Positions 34,601-47,028 of a stretch of DNA of 64,000 nt are shown here, one piece after another. Under the pieces are notes generated by a model. That model was not told where the DNA came from. It was given only the letters and a program-made list of their open reading frames with translations, and did not search any database. Source of the stretch: Annona cherimola (taxonomy: Eukaryota; Streptophyta; Magnoliopsida; Magnoliales; Annonaceae). The stretch is taken from NCBI GenBank assembly GCA_030490835.1, contig CM059972.1, positions 47,285,452-47,349,451 on the forward strand, in the 5' to 3' direction. Numbering within the stretch: the stretch's first letter is position 1; each line of letters starts with the position of its first letter. Both the position numbers and the translations under genes were made by a program.

Positions 34601-36729
34601 GGGTATTCATACTTATCTCTTCATATACGTCCATTTCTCAAAACATAAATCATGTGTTTCTTAAAATTTTTCAACACAGCAACTTGTCTCTAATTCCAGC
34701 ATGATTAACCCCTTAATTAGCATATAATTTATGGTTTAATTTCGAATTTATAATCCATTCATCATAGGGTTCCAAAACAGCAACATTAGAACCCATTTTT
34801 CATCATTTCAACGCTCTCTTTAGTAACATGGTCTAAACAGATTTTTAATCCAAATTTTTCAGCCTTAAACTATACTTTTCTTAACCCAAATTTAGGGTAT
34901 TAAGATATGTTTAAAATCCATATATTAGTTGCTTCCAAAACAACAACTTTCATATACATCTTGGGTACCCTTTGCACCCCTCTTTGGACATCCCTTTGCA
35001 CATTTTCAAAAAATCACATTTAGGGTAATCCTGTTTACCTCTAATAGGTTAAACCCTCATAATCACTTGTTTATATCCCATTATAAATTAAATTCCATCA
35101 TAAAAAACTAGAATTTAACATTTATCTTGATTTGTTCCTTAAGCTGTCCATAATACTGAATTCAGGTACACTGAATTCTCAAAATCTTGAATTAATATCA
35201 AATCAAGTATTTTTGATCTAAAATTTCTATCATAACTTAATAAATACATTAATTAACCAAAATAAATATTTTCAGTATGAAATATTTAGTATTTCTATTT
35301 ACTTTTGTATTTTTACTGTGCTGTACAGTAGCACCCCTTTTCAGACAGCCTTAATCACGTAAATTCCTTGTATAAAAATTATTAAACTTCATTTGGTGCA
35401 GCTGATCCTGCTACCCGTTTAATCCTGTCCAGGTTGATTTTCTCAGATTTTAATTTGCAACGTGCTTATCATTTTAAGCTAAAAATTTGGTCGTTCCTTA
35501 ATCACCCCATCATGAGTCTTCTCAACAATATTCATGATAAAATTCATTCATTAACTGTTCTGTTCATATTTTAGATTTCTACCTCATTTCTTCTAGGTTT
35601 TGCTTCCATATTTGCATCTCTTTTCAATACATATGCAAAACCCTCAATCAATACTTAGTTCCAGAATGTTATTAATCTTTCTTTAGAGGTTTATTATGAT
35701 TCAAAATCATGATTCCAATATCAAGAAGAAAACCTGGAAGTTGGAAGGCTTAACTCAACGGGTACTTACCCGATTTCGTCGATTCTTTACCCCGAGCTTT
35801 CCGAGCTTCTCCTTCTCTTTTTCCTTCTTCTTTTCCTCCTCCTTTCTCCTCTTCCTTGCTGGGTTGGATGTGCCCTAGCCGCTGCCTTTGGAGAAAATCT
35901 CCATTTTTCTCCTTTTTCCTCTCTTTTCTCTCTCCTTCTCTCTCTCTCCTTCTTTCTCTCCTTCTTCCCCCTGCTGGGATGTGCAGCAGCTTGCTCTCTC
36001 CTTTTTTTCTTTTTATAAGTCACTTTTCTTGGTGCTTAAGCAACCCCCTAGGGAATTTTTGTAAATTCCATTTTTACCTTTCCCAAATTGCCCTCTTTGC
36101 TTAGCTCTTAAGTAATCTACTTTACTTGATCTCCAAGAAAGCAACTTCTCATGATAATTAGCTTAATCCATTCCATTCATCTCATATATTTCATAATTTT
36201 ATTCCATCGTTTCAAATTTCATCTCAATCCGACGTTTCTAACTCAAGTTATGACCACTTGAATTTATCTTTTAGATTTGGGATAAAAATAATTAATTATC
36301 ACCCTAATCCCATCATGATTCCCTTAATCCAACCCATTCATAATATTGGGCCCACCGTCGTGAGCTTACCTTTTAAATTTCATCAAAATCCGCCTTGTAG
36401 GCGTCAAGTTATGAATTTTTTATCATTTTTCATCTTAATTCCATAATTACACTTTAGTCTCCATAAATTAAATCACGATTATTAATATAATTATTCATGA
36501 CACCTTGTCACCTTTAAATCCTCATTAAGCTCCTCGGGTCCTACCGACTTACTTTGGGCTCCGGCGATTAAATTTTTAATCACCATTCTTAATTATATTC
36601 TAATTGCAAAATATCATCAAATCATAAAATCATCCATAAATCATTCAAAATTCATTTAAATCACATATAAATCAAATATATATACGTTAAATGCATACCA
36701 TTGAGTCCTCCATAGGTTGGGGTTTCACA
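31649..36729 (-). mobile_element. Complete solo LTR (5,081 bp), Tekay-type
   Basis: On the minus strand it begins TGTGAAACCCCAACC at 36729 and ends GGTTTGGGGCGCCACA at 31649. It is flanked by TATTA at 31644-31648 and 36730-36734. The host LTR reads through when it is removed (compare 24083-24130). A single LTR with intact duplications is the product of recombination between the two LTRs of a full element. All open frames inside are short and recur as LTR sequence elsewhere; none looks like a gene. Confidence 0.92.
32227..32642. repeat. Palindrome array in the solo LTR
   Basis: This is the reverse-orientation counterpart of 24285-24700. GGGACATTTTATGTCCC is at 32227, followed at intervals of about 45-55 bases by GGACATTCTCATGTCC, GGACGTTTATACGTCC and GGACATTTTTATGTCC. 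AT and GT arm types again occur in matched pairs, with a few broken units. Confidence 0.85.
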
Positions 36730-36905
36730 TATTACGTATAAGTTACCTTAAAAGCAGGGTGTTTTACACAAAATGTGTAAATATTTAGAATAAAAAGAAA
36801 TGACTTTTATGCAAAAGTTTTCATGAAAAGGATTTATGACTTGTTTGCTATAAACAAGCCCCAAGATGGGGATCATGAAAAAGGGTTTATGTTGGAAAAT
36901 ATTTT

Positions 36906-37273
36906 GGACATAAGAATGTCCATTTCCAAAAGGTTTATGTGGGAAAAATGGTTGGACATGAGAATGTCCATTTCCTAAAGGGATTTATGTTGGAACATGT
37001 GTGGACATAAAAATGTCTGTTTCTAAAAGAGTTTAAGAGATAAAAGTGTTTGTGGACATATGAATGTCCATTGCCAACAAGGTTTACGTGGAAAAATATT
37101 TTAGGACGTATAAACGTCCGTTTCCAACAAGGTTTATGTGGAAAAATATTTTAAGACGTATGAACGTCTAGTGCCAAAATAATTTATGTGGAAAAACGTC
37201 TTTTCGTGGACATGAGAATGTCCATTGCCAAATATGGTTTATGTCAAGACGTTTTGGGACATAAAATGTCCCC
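36906..37273. repeat. Palindrome array in element C's 3' LTR
   Basis: Units run from GGACATAAGAATGTCC at 36906 to GGGACATAAAATGTCCC at 37257, and include GGACGTATAAACGTCC. One unit (AGACGTATGAACGTCT, near 37153) changed in both arms again: G to A on the left, C to T on the right. Confidence 0.85.
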
Positions 37274-37863
37274 TAGCCAAAATGATTTATGAGAAAAATG
37301 TTTTAGGAAATGATTTTCAAGGAAGTCTTTCCCTAAAGATAAAATGCTTGCTTACTGAGTTATCATTCACGTTTTGTTTTCCAAACCTTAGACAGGTACT
37401 GGGAGACTCAAGCGGTCGAGGACCTAAGAAATGGAGAAAAGGTACGAGATAGTATCATGTGGGCTAAAAGGATTAGCCATGGTGAGTAGAATGATATGAA
37501 TGAAAGTAATCGGGTATGCTGACGTATATGAATTTATTTAAAGTTCTAAGTTCTAGGAGAACTAATGAATGAATAAATAAATGTATGTATGGATGAATGT
37601 ATGTCTGGAATGACAATGTCATGATTAGGTCAAGAGGGCCTATGATGTATAACAACATGTTGAAATGGTTTAAAGGATATGTATAAGTGTACCATTTCTT
37701 ATAAATGAAATGATGATGAATGAAGAAACGAAAAAAAAAATTTAGACGAGTTCCAATTAAAATCCCGCCGCGTGATCAGGGCAACAATCATGATTCACAT
37801 TTACCAATAAATAAGGTCTTGAGGTAAGGAAGTGACGTCTCGGTTTGGGGTGCCATAGGAGTT

Positions 37864-38664
37864 TGTGATACCCAGACCCAAGTAGGACTCATATGAAGGC
37901 ATTAGGTGTGATACATGTATGCCTTGAATGATTTATGGATGATTTTAGGATTTTATGATATTTTGCAATTAGGGTTCGATTAAGAATGGTGATTAAAAAT
38001 TTAATCGTCGGAGCCCAAATTGAGTCGGTATGGCCCGAGGGGCTTAACGAGGATTGAAAGGTGAAAATGTGTTATGAATAATCATGTTAATTACCATGAT
38101 TTAATTTATGGAGATTAAAGTGTAATTATGGAATTATGTTGAAAAATGATAGAAAATTCATAACTTGACGCGTATAAGGCGAATTTCGATGAAATTTGAA
38201 AGGTAAGCTCGCGACGGTGGGCCCAATAATATGAATGGATTGGATTAAGGGAATCATGATAGGATTAGGATGATAATTAATTATTTGTATTCCCAAATCC
38301 AAAAAGATAAACTCAAGTAGTCATAACTTAAGTTAGAAAACTCGGTTTGAGATGAAACTTGAAACGATTGAATAAAATTATGAAATCTATGATATGCATG
38401 GAATGGATTATGTTAATTATTATTGGATTTTCTTAATCACAAAAAGATGAAAGTCATTAAATCAAGTCAAGGTAGGAAGCTTCATGGAAGTTGCAATGAG
38501 GGCAATTTGGGAAGGTGAAAATGGAATTTATTAAAATGCCCTAGGGGTTGCTTGATCACCAAGAAAAGTGGCATATAAAAAGAGGAAAAAAAAATAGAGC
38601 AAGGGGTTGGACGTTCCAGCAGGGGAGAAAAGGAGAGAGAGAAGGAGAAAGAGAAAGAGAGAGA

Positions 38665-38725
<61 letters not shown>

Positions 38726-39624
38726 GAGAGAAATGAAGATTTTCTCCAAAGGCAGCAGCTAGGGCACATCCAACCCAGCAAGGAAGAGGAGGAAAAGAAG
38801 AAGGGAAAAGGGAAGGAGAAGCATGGGAAGCTCGGGGCAAAGAATCGACGAAATCAGGTAAGTACCCGTTGAGTTAAGCCTTCCAACTTCCAAGTTTTCT
38901 TCTTGATATTGGAATCATAGTTTTGAATCATAATAAACCTCTAAATAAAGATTAATAAAATTCTGAAATTAAGTATTGATTGAGGTTTTTGCATATGTAT
39001 TGAAAAGAGATGCAAATTTGGGAGCAAAACCTATAAGAAATGAGGCAGAAATCTAAAATATGGAAGAAATAGTTAATGAATGATTTTTAGTATGAACATT
39101 TGTAGGAAGACTCATGATAGGTTCTTTAAGGATCTACCCAATTTTTATATTAAAAGTATAAAAAATTTGGAAATTAAAAATCCGGGAAAATCAACCTGGA
39201 CAGGGTTGCACGGGTGTTAGGATTAGCTGCACCAAATGATTTTTAATAATTTTTATACAAGGCATTTTGGGCTGAAAATTATACAGGATATATAAGACAT
39301 ATTGAGAATAACACTATAAAAATAAAAATTAGGTTTTGATGGGCATAAATATACTCCATAATTTACGTGATTCAGGCTGTCTAAAAAGGGATGTTGCTGT
39401 CCAGCAGAGTAACAATATCAAAATAAATGGAAATACTAAATATTTCATGCTGAAAATATTTATTTTGATTAAATAATATAGTTATTAAAGTATTTTAGAA
39501 ATTTCAGATCAAAACTACTTGATTTGATATTAATTCAATATTTTTAGAATTCAATGTGCCTAAATTCAGCATTATGGACAGCTTAAGGAATAAATCAAGA
39601 TAAATGTTAAATTCTAGGTTTTTG
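37864..39624 (+). mobile_element. Tekay-type LTR, 5' part, plus orientation (LTR D)
   Basis: It begins TGTGATACCCAGACCC at 37864. The blocks follow in normal LTR order, including a long (GA)n near 38660-38720 and the segment around CCAACCCAGCAAGGAAGAGG. It is cut at 39624 by a minus-oriented LTR terminus. The GA run gives long but meaningless open frames. Confidence 0.82.
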
Positions 39625-42600
39625 TGTGGCGCCCTAGCTCGAGCATCACAACCTTACCTCAGGATCTATCGATTGGTAAATGTGAATCAGGATTGTTGCC
39701 CTGATCACGTGGCGGGTTCTTATTGGATATTTATCCACTTAATCCTAACTCCTTAGGATTTTATATCATTTATACATTCCAATTCCATCAAATGTCATTT
39801 TAGGCCATTATATCATTTGAGAGTTACACATGTCATCTCATAATCTTCATACTTAATCATATCATGATATTTTATGCCTTAGCATTTACCCATAAAAATT
39901 TTCCACCAATCCATGGGTATAAAACATAACATAATTCATATACAACATTAAATAACAATTTAATATCATCTTTCATATAACCATTTAACCCTTAGGTTCA
40001 TATACAGGTAGCTCATCAAAATTCATTCATCCTTGAATCTCTACCTGTGCTCCTTGCCTCCTTCCTCCTTTAACCTGTCTATGGGTTTGGAAATCAAAAC
40101 GTGAGTTGAAATTCAACTCAATAAGCAAGCCATAGGGTTTTTAGGCAATTCATTTTGAAGGAAACATTCTTTAAAAACATTTCTCTCCATTCAGTAGAGA
40201 CACTTAGCAAGTGATCAACTACCTGTGAAGCAGAAACCTTTTCATAAAACATTCATGAAAATCATTCATGAAAAATATTCGCGAATCCCAGTTTTTGGGC
40301 ATTTCATTAACATTGGATGTGCAAATTCATCATTTCCATTCATGACATTATCCTTCATGTGACGGTACGCTAGCATGGGGAACCCTCTTTCATGAAATGA
40401 TCCTTTCCATTCTTTGCGCCGGACCTTCTGACTTGGCAACGTCAAGGGGGACTCCTTATCCACTTACTACCTCGACTAGCCTACTTGACTTCCATTCCAT
40501 GCATGACCTTTAGTCACCCCGGCATTATATACCTCTTACACATGATATCTTGTTATTCTCATGTAGAGAATTCTTTGCACCATCCCTTTTAAGCATCATT
40601 TAAATTCATACTTCATCACTTTTCATAAATACTTATGAAACAGTAAGCAATTCATTCATCATAATTGAAATAACATTTCAACACATATTGAAATAAAGGA
40701 ATGGACATCCTTAAATACCTTAGAAAGCATTTAAAACAAAACACATTTAGAAAGCTGCTTGCTTACCTTGCTTGCTTAGCTTTCTGTTTCGCTTATCCCT
40801 TTGCCTTTGCCTATACATATAAGAATGACATAGCATTCATATACTTTCTTTTGCTTGCATTCAACTCAGTTTTCCAACCCATTTCTATTAACATTCATAA
40901 CTCACTTGAATTCCAAGCCGGGTGTACATGCACATCATAACTTATGCATTATACCATTCATTTTACCATATGTTTAATACCCATATTTAGGGTATCATTT
41001 CCATATATCATTACTCATACATTAACCATTCATTAGACATCATATGGAAGTTTATTAATTCCACTTATCATTTTCCACATATTTTCCACATTTCACACAT
41101 TGTGCTCATTCTTAAGCACTTAGTTGATGTCTTAATCCCCAAATATTAATCTCAAATTTTGAGATTATCATTATTTAACTAAACAGAAACATCATCCACG
41201 TTTTTCATCATATTTTTCATGCATTTTTTCATTTTAACAACTTACATAAACCATATACCATTTATTCATATTTATCTCTTAATATACATCCATTTCACAA
41301 CACATAAATCATGTGTTTCTCAAAATATTTCAACACAGAAACTTGTGTCCTTAATCAGCATGATTAAACTCCTTAATTAACCTATAATTAAGGGTTTAAT
41401 TTCTGATTTATAATCCATTCATCATAGGGTTCCAAAATAGCAACATTAGAACCCTTTTTCGTCGTTTCAATGCTCTCTTTAGCAACATGGTCTAAACAGA
41501 TTTTTAATTCAAATTTTCTAGCCTTAAACCATACTTTTCTTAACCCAAATTTAGGATATTAATACATATTTGAATCCCATAATTAAATGGTTTCCATACA
41601 ACAACTTTCATATACATCTTGGGTATCCTTTGCACTCCTCTTTGGTCATCCCTTTGCATATCTTAAAAAAATCATATTTAGGGTAATCTTGTTTACCTCT
41701 AATAGGTTAAACCCTCATAATACCTTGTTTATATCCCATTATAAGTTAAATTTCATCACAAAAACCTGGAATTTAACATTTATCTTGATTTATTCCTTAA
41801 GCAGTCCATAATACTAAATTCAGGCACACTGAATTCTCAAAATCTTGAATTAATATCAAATAGATTAGTTCTGATCTGAAATTTCTACCATAACTTAATA
41901 ACTACATGAATTAATCAAAATAAATATTTTAATCATGAAATATTTAGTGTTTATATTTATTTTGGTATTTTTATTCTCCTGGATAGCAGCATCCCTTTTT
42001 AGACAGCCTGAATCACGTAAATTATGGGGTATATTTATACCCATAATAAACTAATTTTTATTTTGGTCGTGTTATTCTAAATATGTCTTATATATCCTAT
42101 AAAATTTTCAGCCCAAAATTTCTTGTATAAAAATTATTAAAAATCATTTGGTGAAGCTGATCCTGACACCCGTGCAACCCTGTTCAGGTTTATTTTCTCG
42201 GATTGTTAATTTAAAACCTGCTTACCCTTTTGAGCTGAAAATTGGATAGTTCCTTAATCACCCTATAATGAGTTCTCAAACTAATTTTCATCCTAAAATG
42301 CATCCATTTACTATTCTGTTCATATTTTAGATTTTTGCCTCATTTCTTTTAAGTTTTGCTCCCATATTTGCGTCTCCTTTCAATACATATGCAAAATCCT
42401 TAATCAAAACTCAATTCCAGAATGTTATTAATGTTTCTTTAGAGGTATTTTATGACTCCAAACCATGATTCCAAATCAAGAAGAAAACTTAGAAATTGGA
42501 AGTCTTAAACTCAACGGGTTCTTACCCGATTTCGTCGATTCTTTGCCCTGAGCTTCCCGAGCTGCTACCAAGCCTTGCCTTCCTCTTTTCCTTCTCCTTT

Positions 42601-42679
42601 TCCTCCTCTTTTCTCCTCTTCCATGCTGGGTTGGACATGCCCTAGCTGATCCTTAGAGAAAATCCCCTTTTTTCTCCCT

Positions 42680-42735
<56 letters not shown>

Positions 42736-43090
42736 TCTCCTTCTCTCTCTCCTTTGCTGGAACGTCCAGCCCCATGCTCCCCCTCTTTCCTCCTTTTATT
42801 TGCCACTTTTCTTGGTGCTCAAGCAACCCCTAAGGCATTTTATTAAATTCTATTTTCACCTTCTCAAATTGCCCTCATTGCAACGTCCATGAAGCTTCCT
42901 ACCTTGACTTGCATTTAATGACTTTCGTCTTTTTATGATTAAGAAAATCCAATGATAATTAGCTTAATCCATTCCATTCATATCATAGATTTCATAATTT
43001 TATTCAATCGTTTCAAGTTTCATCTCAAACCGAGTTTCCTAACTCCACTTATGACCACTTGAATTTATCTTTTCGATTTCGGGATAAAAA
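39625..43090 (-). mobile_element. Tekay-type LTR, minus orientation (LTR E)
   Basis: It begins TGTGGCGCCCTAGCTCGAG (reversed LTR 3' terminus) and runs through all blocks to a (CT)n at about 42684-42727 and the GGTGCTCAAGCAACCCC block. At 43090 it jumps to a different LTR position (ATGTAGAATGGGCCCCGG, as at 33066), so its 5' end is missing. Confidence 0.8.
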
Positions 43091-43190
43091 CTATGTAGAA
43101 TGGGCCCCGGTGATCCCAACCATGCTCTACAACCTACCTGTTTCTTGTACTGGTGCACCGTACATTATTATGACAGACCGCAGCCCGTTT

Positions 43191-43352
43191 GGTTTGAAGA
43201 ACCACAGATCGCAGCCCATGTCCTTTTAAACCGGGATCACAAACCTCTGTCTGCATCCATAACACACAATTGGTTTGAAGAACCATAGACCACAGCCCGT
43301 GTCCTTTTAAACCGGAATCACAGACCTCTGTCTGCACCCATAACACACAAAA
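43191..43352. repeat. 81-bp tandem duplication
   Basis: The unit GGTTTGAAGAACCACAGATC and following occurs twice with an 81-base period and a few differences. The solo LTR has one copy at the equivalent place (about 33166), so the duplication is specific to this copy. Confidence 0.85.
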
Positions 43353-44154
43353 AATCTTAGACCGAAGTCTATATCTTTAAAAATTATTTTTAAAAACACA
43401 TCACAGACCGCAATCCGTGTCAACTTGTAAGCAAGCGCACCCACTTTAACAAGTTGTTATTTGAAATCTAATTTTAGGATGACCTTCCTTAAATTCCGTT
43501 AGAAACATTTTGAGTAAAATATTTTGCTAAATATTTGAAATGTTTGAGAAATAACACACTTTAAAAACCTTTTTAATAAAACAACATAGGAGGTTGGTCA
43601 TCCTTAAATTCCTTTCAACACATCCATATAAACATTTTTCAAGATATTTTCAACATAGATTTCCTTATCTAAAGAAAATCAAAACTTTTCGAATATCATT
43701 TCAAAACATATGAACTATGTCCAAATCATTATTTATTATCTAATTATCATGACCTAGAAAAACAAATATTTTTCATAAATCAAATCTCTTTTTTTTTCTT
43801 TTATTACATGATTATTTATCATTAAACATCGTAAGAGAAATTCAAAACTTATTTACATTTGTTGCTTTGTGAAAAAGGGCAACATTCCCTTTTTCTTATA
43901 AAATACTTTTGAAACGACATTATAAAGAACTTGCTTGCTTAAAAGAAAATTCTTAGAACCATCGGCATCAAACATGAAATCCTTTAAAAACATAATCATG
44001 GAGAACTTGCTTACTCATAAGCAAAATTCTCAATTCATTAACATAAAGCCTTGCCAATCCATGGCAATACTTGTGATAAATTCTTTATCTCAAAAACGTT
44101 GCTTGCTTCCCATGAAGCAAACCTTTAGGCTTTTCCTTAAAGCCATTCTTTTCC

Positions 44155-44305
44155 AAAACTTACGACTTTTTATTAAAGCCGTCATTTTCAAAACTTGTGG
44201 CTTTTCATTAAAGCCGTCATGTTCGAAACTTGTGGTTTTTGATTAAAGTCGTTATGTTCAAAACTTGTGGCTTTTCATTAAAGTCATCATTGTCAAAACT
44301 TGTGC
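44155..44305. repeat. 35-bp tandem array
   Basis: AAAACTTGTGGCTTTTCATT and following repeats about four times with a 35-base period and gradual divergence. The equivalent part of the solo LTR (about 34300) has one or two copies. Confidence 0.85.
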
Positions 44306-45134
44306 TTGCCCATTCATTTAAACATGATCATAAATAATTTTAATCACATATCATCACATAGAAAGAAAACATCATTTTAGAAAGTTTGTTTGCTTACCTG
44401 AGATCGCCATAATCCTTTTCTTCCATACTCGTCTTTGCTTTTGCCTAAATAAATGAAAATAACATTTCATTTATTTGCATCATCTTCAAATACTTATATT
44501 CCTTAGGTTTTCCAACCTACATAAGTTCATCTAATTTAATCCACTTGTCCTTCAAGTCGGATGTTCATACTTATCTCTTCATATATGTCCATTTTTCAAT
44601 ATATATTTATGTGTTTTTTAAACTTTTTCAAAACTACAACATGTCTCTAATTCCAGCATGATTAAACTCCTTAATTACCACTGTAATTAGGGTATTTTTA
44701 TGGAATTTAAATCCACTAATCATAGGTTTCCAAAACAACAACTTTGGAACCCATTTTTCACCCGTTTAACGTGTCTTTTGACACATAACCCTAAGCAGAT
44801 TTATAAATCCAAATTTTCACCAAAATAATCTCACACTTTTCTTCATCCAAATTTAGGGTATTAACATATATATCAATTTGGATCATTTATACATAGTTTT
44901 CATATTTGTTTTTTATTTTTTCTCCAACTATTCACATATGCTGAAATCAGGCGTACTGAATCTCAAAATCTTGAATTAATATCAAATCAAGAATTTTTGA
45001 TCTAAAATTTCTATCATACCTTAATAAATATATGAATTAACCAAAATAAATATTTTCAGCACAAAACAATAATCATTTATATTTATAGGAGAAGAATTCA
45101 TGAGTACAAGCAGCAACAATCTTCTCAAGACACC

Positions 45135-47028
45135 ATGGAGGAACGCAACAATCCAAACCCGCCACATCAAGAGCAGAAGGAAGGCCAAGCTGAGAACAAC
45201 GCACCTATAAGAAGGGTAACTCTTAGTGACCAGAACCAGCCGAACCCTCGAGGATTTCGATCATGCATAGTGGAACCTGAAATTGATGCAAGAAGCTTTG
45301 AACTCAATCCTGGGCTTATCCGGATGGTTCAACAAGACCAATTTGCAGGACTACTCTTTGAAAACCCGACCATACACATCACTAAGTTCCTACAGCTGTG
45401 TAACATAATCAAGGTACAAAATATCCCATGCAAGATAATCCGTCTTCAGCTTTTTCCATTTTCTCTTCGTGACAGGGCAAGTGAGTGGTTCTATTCTATG
45501 CCGCCCGACACTTTCAATACATGGGATGAGCTATCTACTGCTTTGCTCGAGAAATTCTTTCCACCCACTAAAACTAGGAAAATCTAGGACGAAATCAATC
45601 AGTTCATCAAAAAAGATGGCGAAACTCTATATGATGCGTGGGAGAGAATGAAAGATTCGCAGCGCAAGTGTCCACATCATGGCATCTCGCAGGGTGACAT
45701 TATTGAAAATTTCTTCAATGGACTTGATCGACCTAGCCGAAGCGCCATCAATTCAGCCGCTGGTGGCCAATTCATGCGACTTACTGACGAGGAGGCTCTC
45801 GAGCTCCTGATGATTTAGCTCATTATGTTCTCAATACGGTGACATCCGAGGACCCTCTCGGCAAGGTAATGTATATGACATCGAATCCATAAATTCTCTT
45901 CATGCTAAACTCGATCAACTTTTGCAGCAAAAGAAGCAGGAACCCATGGATCAGAATGCATCTTCTTTTCGAAAAATTTCTTATGAGATCTGTGGAGCTT
46001 CACACTACACGTCTGAGTGTAGTTTTGCCAGCCAGGACACCAGAAGCGAGCGGGCCTATGCATTCAACAACCAGCATGATACTCACACTTATGGTAACCC
46101 TTACTCAAATACTTACAACCCTGGATAAAGGAACCACCCCATGTCAAACACCCAAAATTATGCTCAAAATAATAAGCCACCTGGTTTCCTAAGAAGACCA
46201 CTGAACCCTCCCTCATACCAAACTCAACCCGAGCTACCTGCACCACCTCAAGCACCATCCTCTGATCCCGTGATTGAAAAACTACTTGAAGATATGAGCC
46301 GAATGAAAACTAATATTAAACTGCTTGAAAATCAAATTGCCCAACATGCCACTACCTCATCCCATAGAGATTAAGGCAAACTCCCTAGCCAACCTGAAGT
46401 AAACCCTAGGGAACAAGTGCAGGCAGTTACCTTGCAGAGTGGAAAGCAGCTCAACCCATCTCAACCACCTCAAATTGACACTAAAAAGGAGACCGAATAG
46501 GTACAAGAGCAAAAAGATGAGCCACACCCCGAACCAGTGGTGGAGAAGCCGTATGTCCCACCACCTCCTTACAAGTCTCCTCTTCCCTTCCCTCAAAGGC
46601 AAAGACAGGCAAAACTTCCAAAGTAGTTTGAGAAATTTATTTCAACACTTAAGAACTTATCAATCAGCATGCCATTTATTGACATGATATCTCATATGAC
46701 AACTTATGCAAAATTTCTAAAGGAGATGATGTCCAACAAAAGAAAGCTCGAGGAGCACAGAACTATTGCACTCACTGAGGAGTACAGCGCCATCTTGCGG
46801 AACAAGTTACCTGAAAAGCTAAAGGATACTAGGAGCTTCTCTATTCCTTTTGCTCTTGGAAATTTTCAAATTAGCAAGGCGCTATATGATCTCGGAGCTA
46901 ATGTAAGTCTAATCCCTCTCTCCATCTGTAAAAAGTTGAACATCGGCAATCCAAAACCAACTTCTATGTCTCTCCAACTGGCCGATCGATCAATCAAATT
47001 TTCAGTTGGCATTCTTGAAGATGTTCTT
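45135..47028 (+). pseudogene. Athila-type gypsy gag and protease relic
   Basis: The start MEERNNPNPPHQEQKEGQ lies at 45135. The Athila-type gag core follows: LIRMVQQDQFAGL, HITKFLQLCNIIKV, IIRLQLFPFSLRDRASEWF and TALLEKFFPPTKTRKI. After a stop at 45585 come ETLYDAWERMKDS and CPHHGISQGDIIENFFNGL. A frameshift near 45815 leads to a zinc knuckle (CGASHYTSEC). The protease region has FALGNFQISKALYDLGANVS and LIPLSICKKLNIG, where DLGA is the usual Athila form. Further stops at about 46126, 46372, 46498 and 46624 all fall at probable glutamine codons. The frame is cut at 47028 by a gypsy LTR. RT and integrase are not in the window. Confidence 0.88.

Larger units (their letters stand above)
30096..37857 (+). 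mobile_element. 3' LTR of element C, split by a solo LTR
   Basis: It starts TGTGAAACCCCAACC after the polypurine tract and runs to 31648. It resumes at 36735 with CGTATAAGTTACC and ends GGTTTGGGGTGCCATA at 37857. Compared with the solo LTR inside it, this copy lacks the parts corresponding to about 34050-35900 and 32840-33360, so it is shortened by two internal deletions. After the end comes GGAGTT, the same spacer that follows a 5' LTR. This suggests the 3' end derives from a 5' LTR by recombination. Confidence 0.78.
43091..45080 (-). mobile_element. Tekay-type LTR fragment, minus orientation (LTR F)
   Basis: It is collinear with about 33066-35280 of the solo LTR, so it is a second LTR copy abutting LTR E. 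It carries an 81-bp repeat pair (43191-43352) and a 35-bp array (44155-44305). It ends near 45080 where Athila-type sequence begins. Confidence 0.75.

Noticed and set aside
38482..38840. Several overlapping open frames of 62 to 99 codons
   Set aside because: They come from a (GA)n run in an LTR. The same block occurs in other LTRs in different frames.
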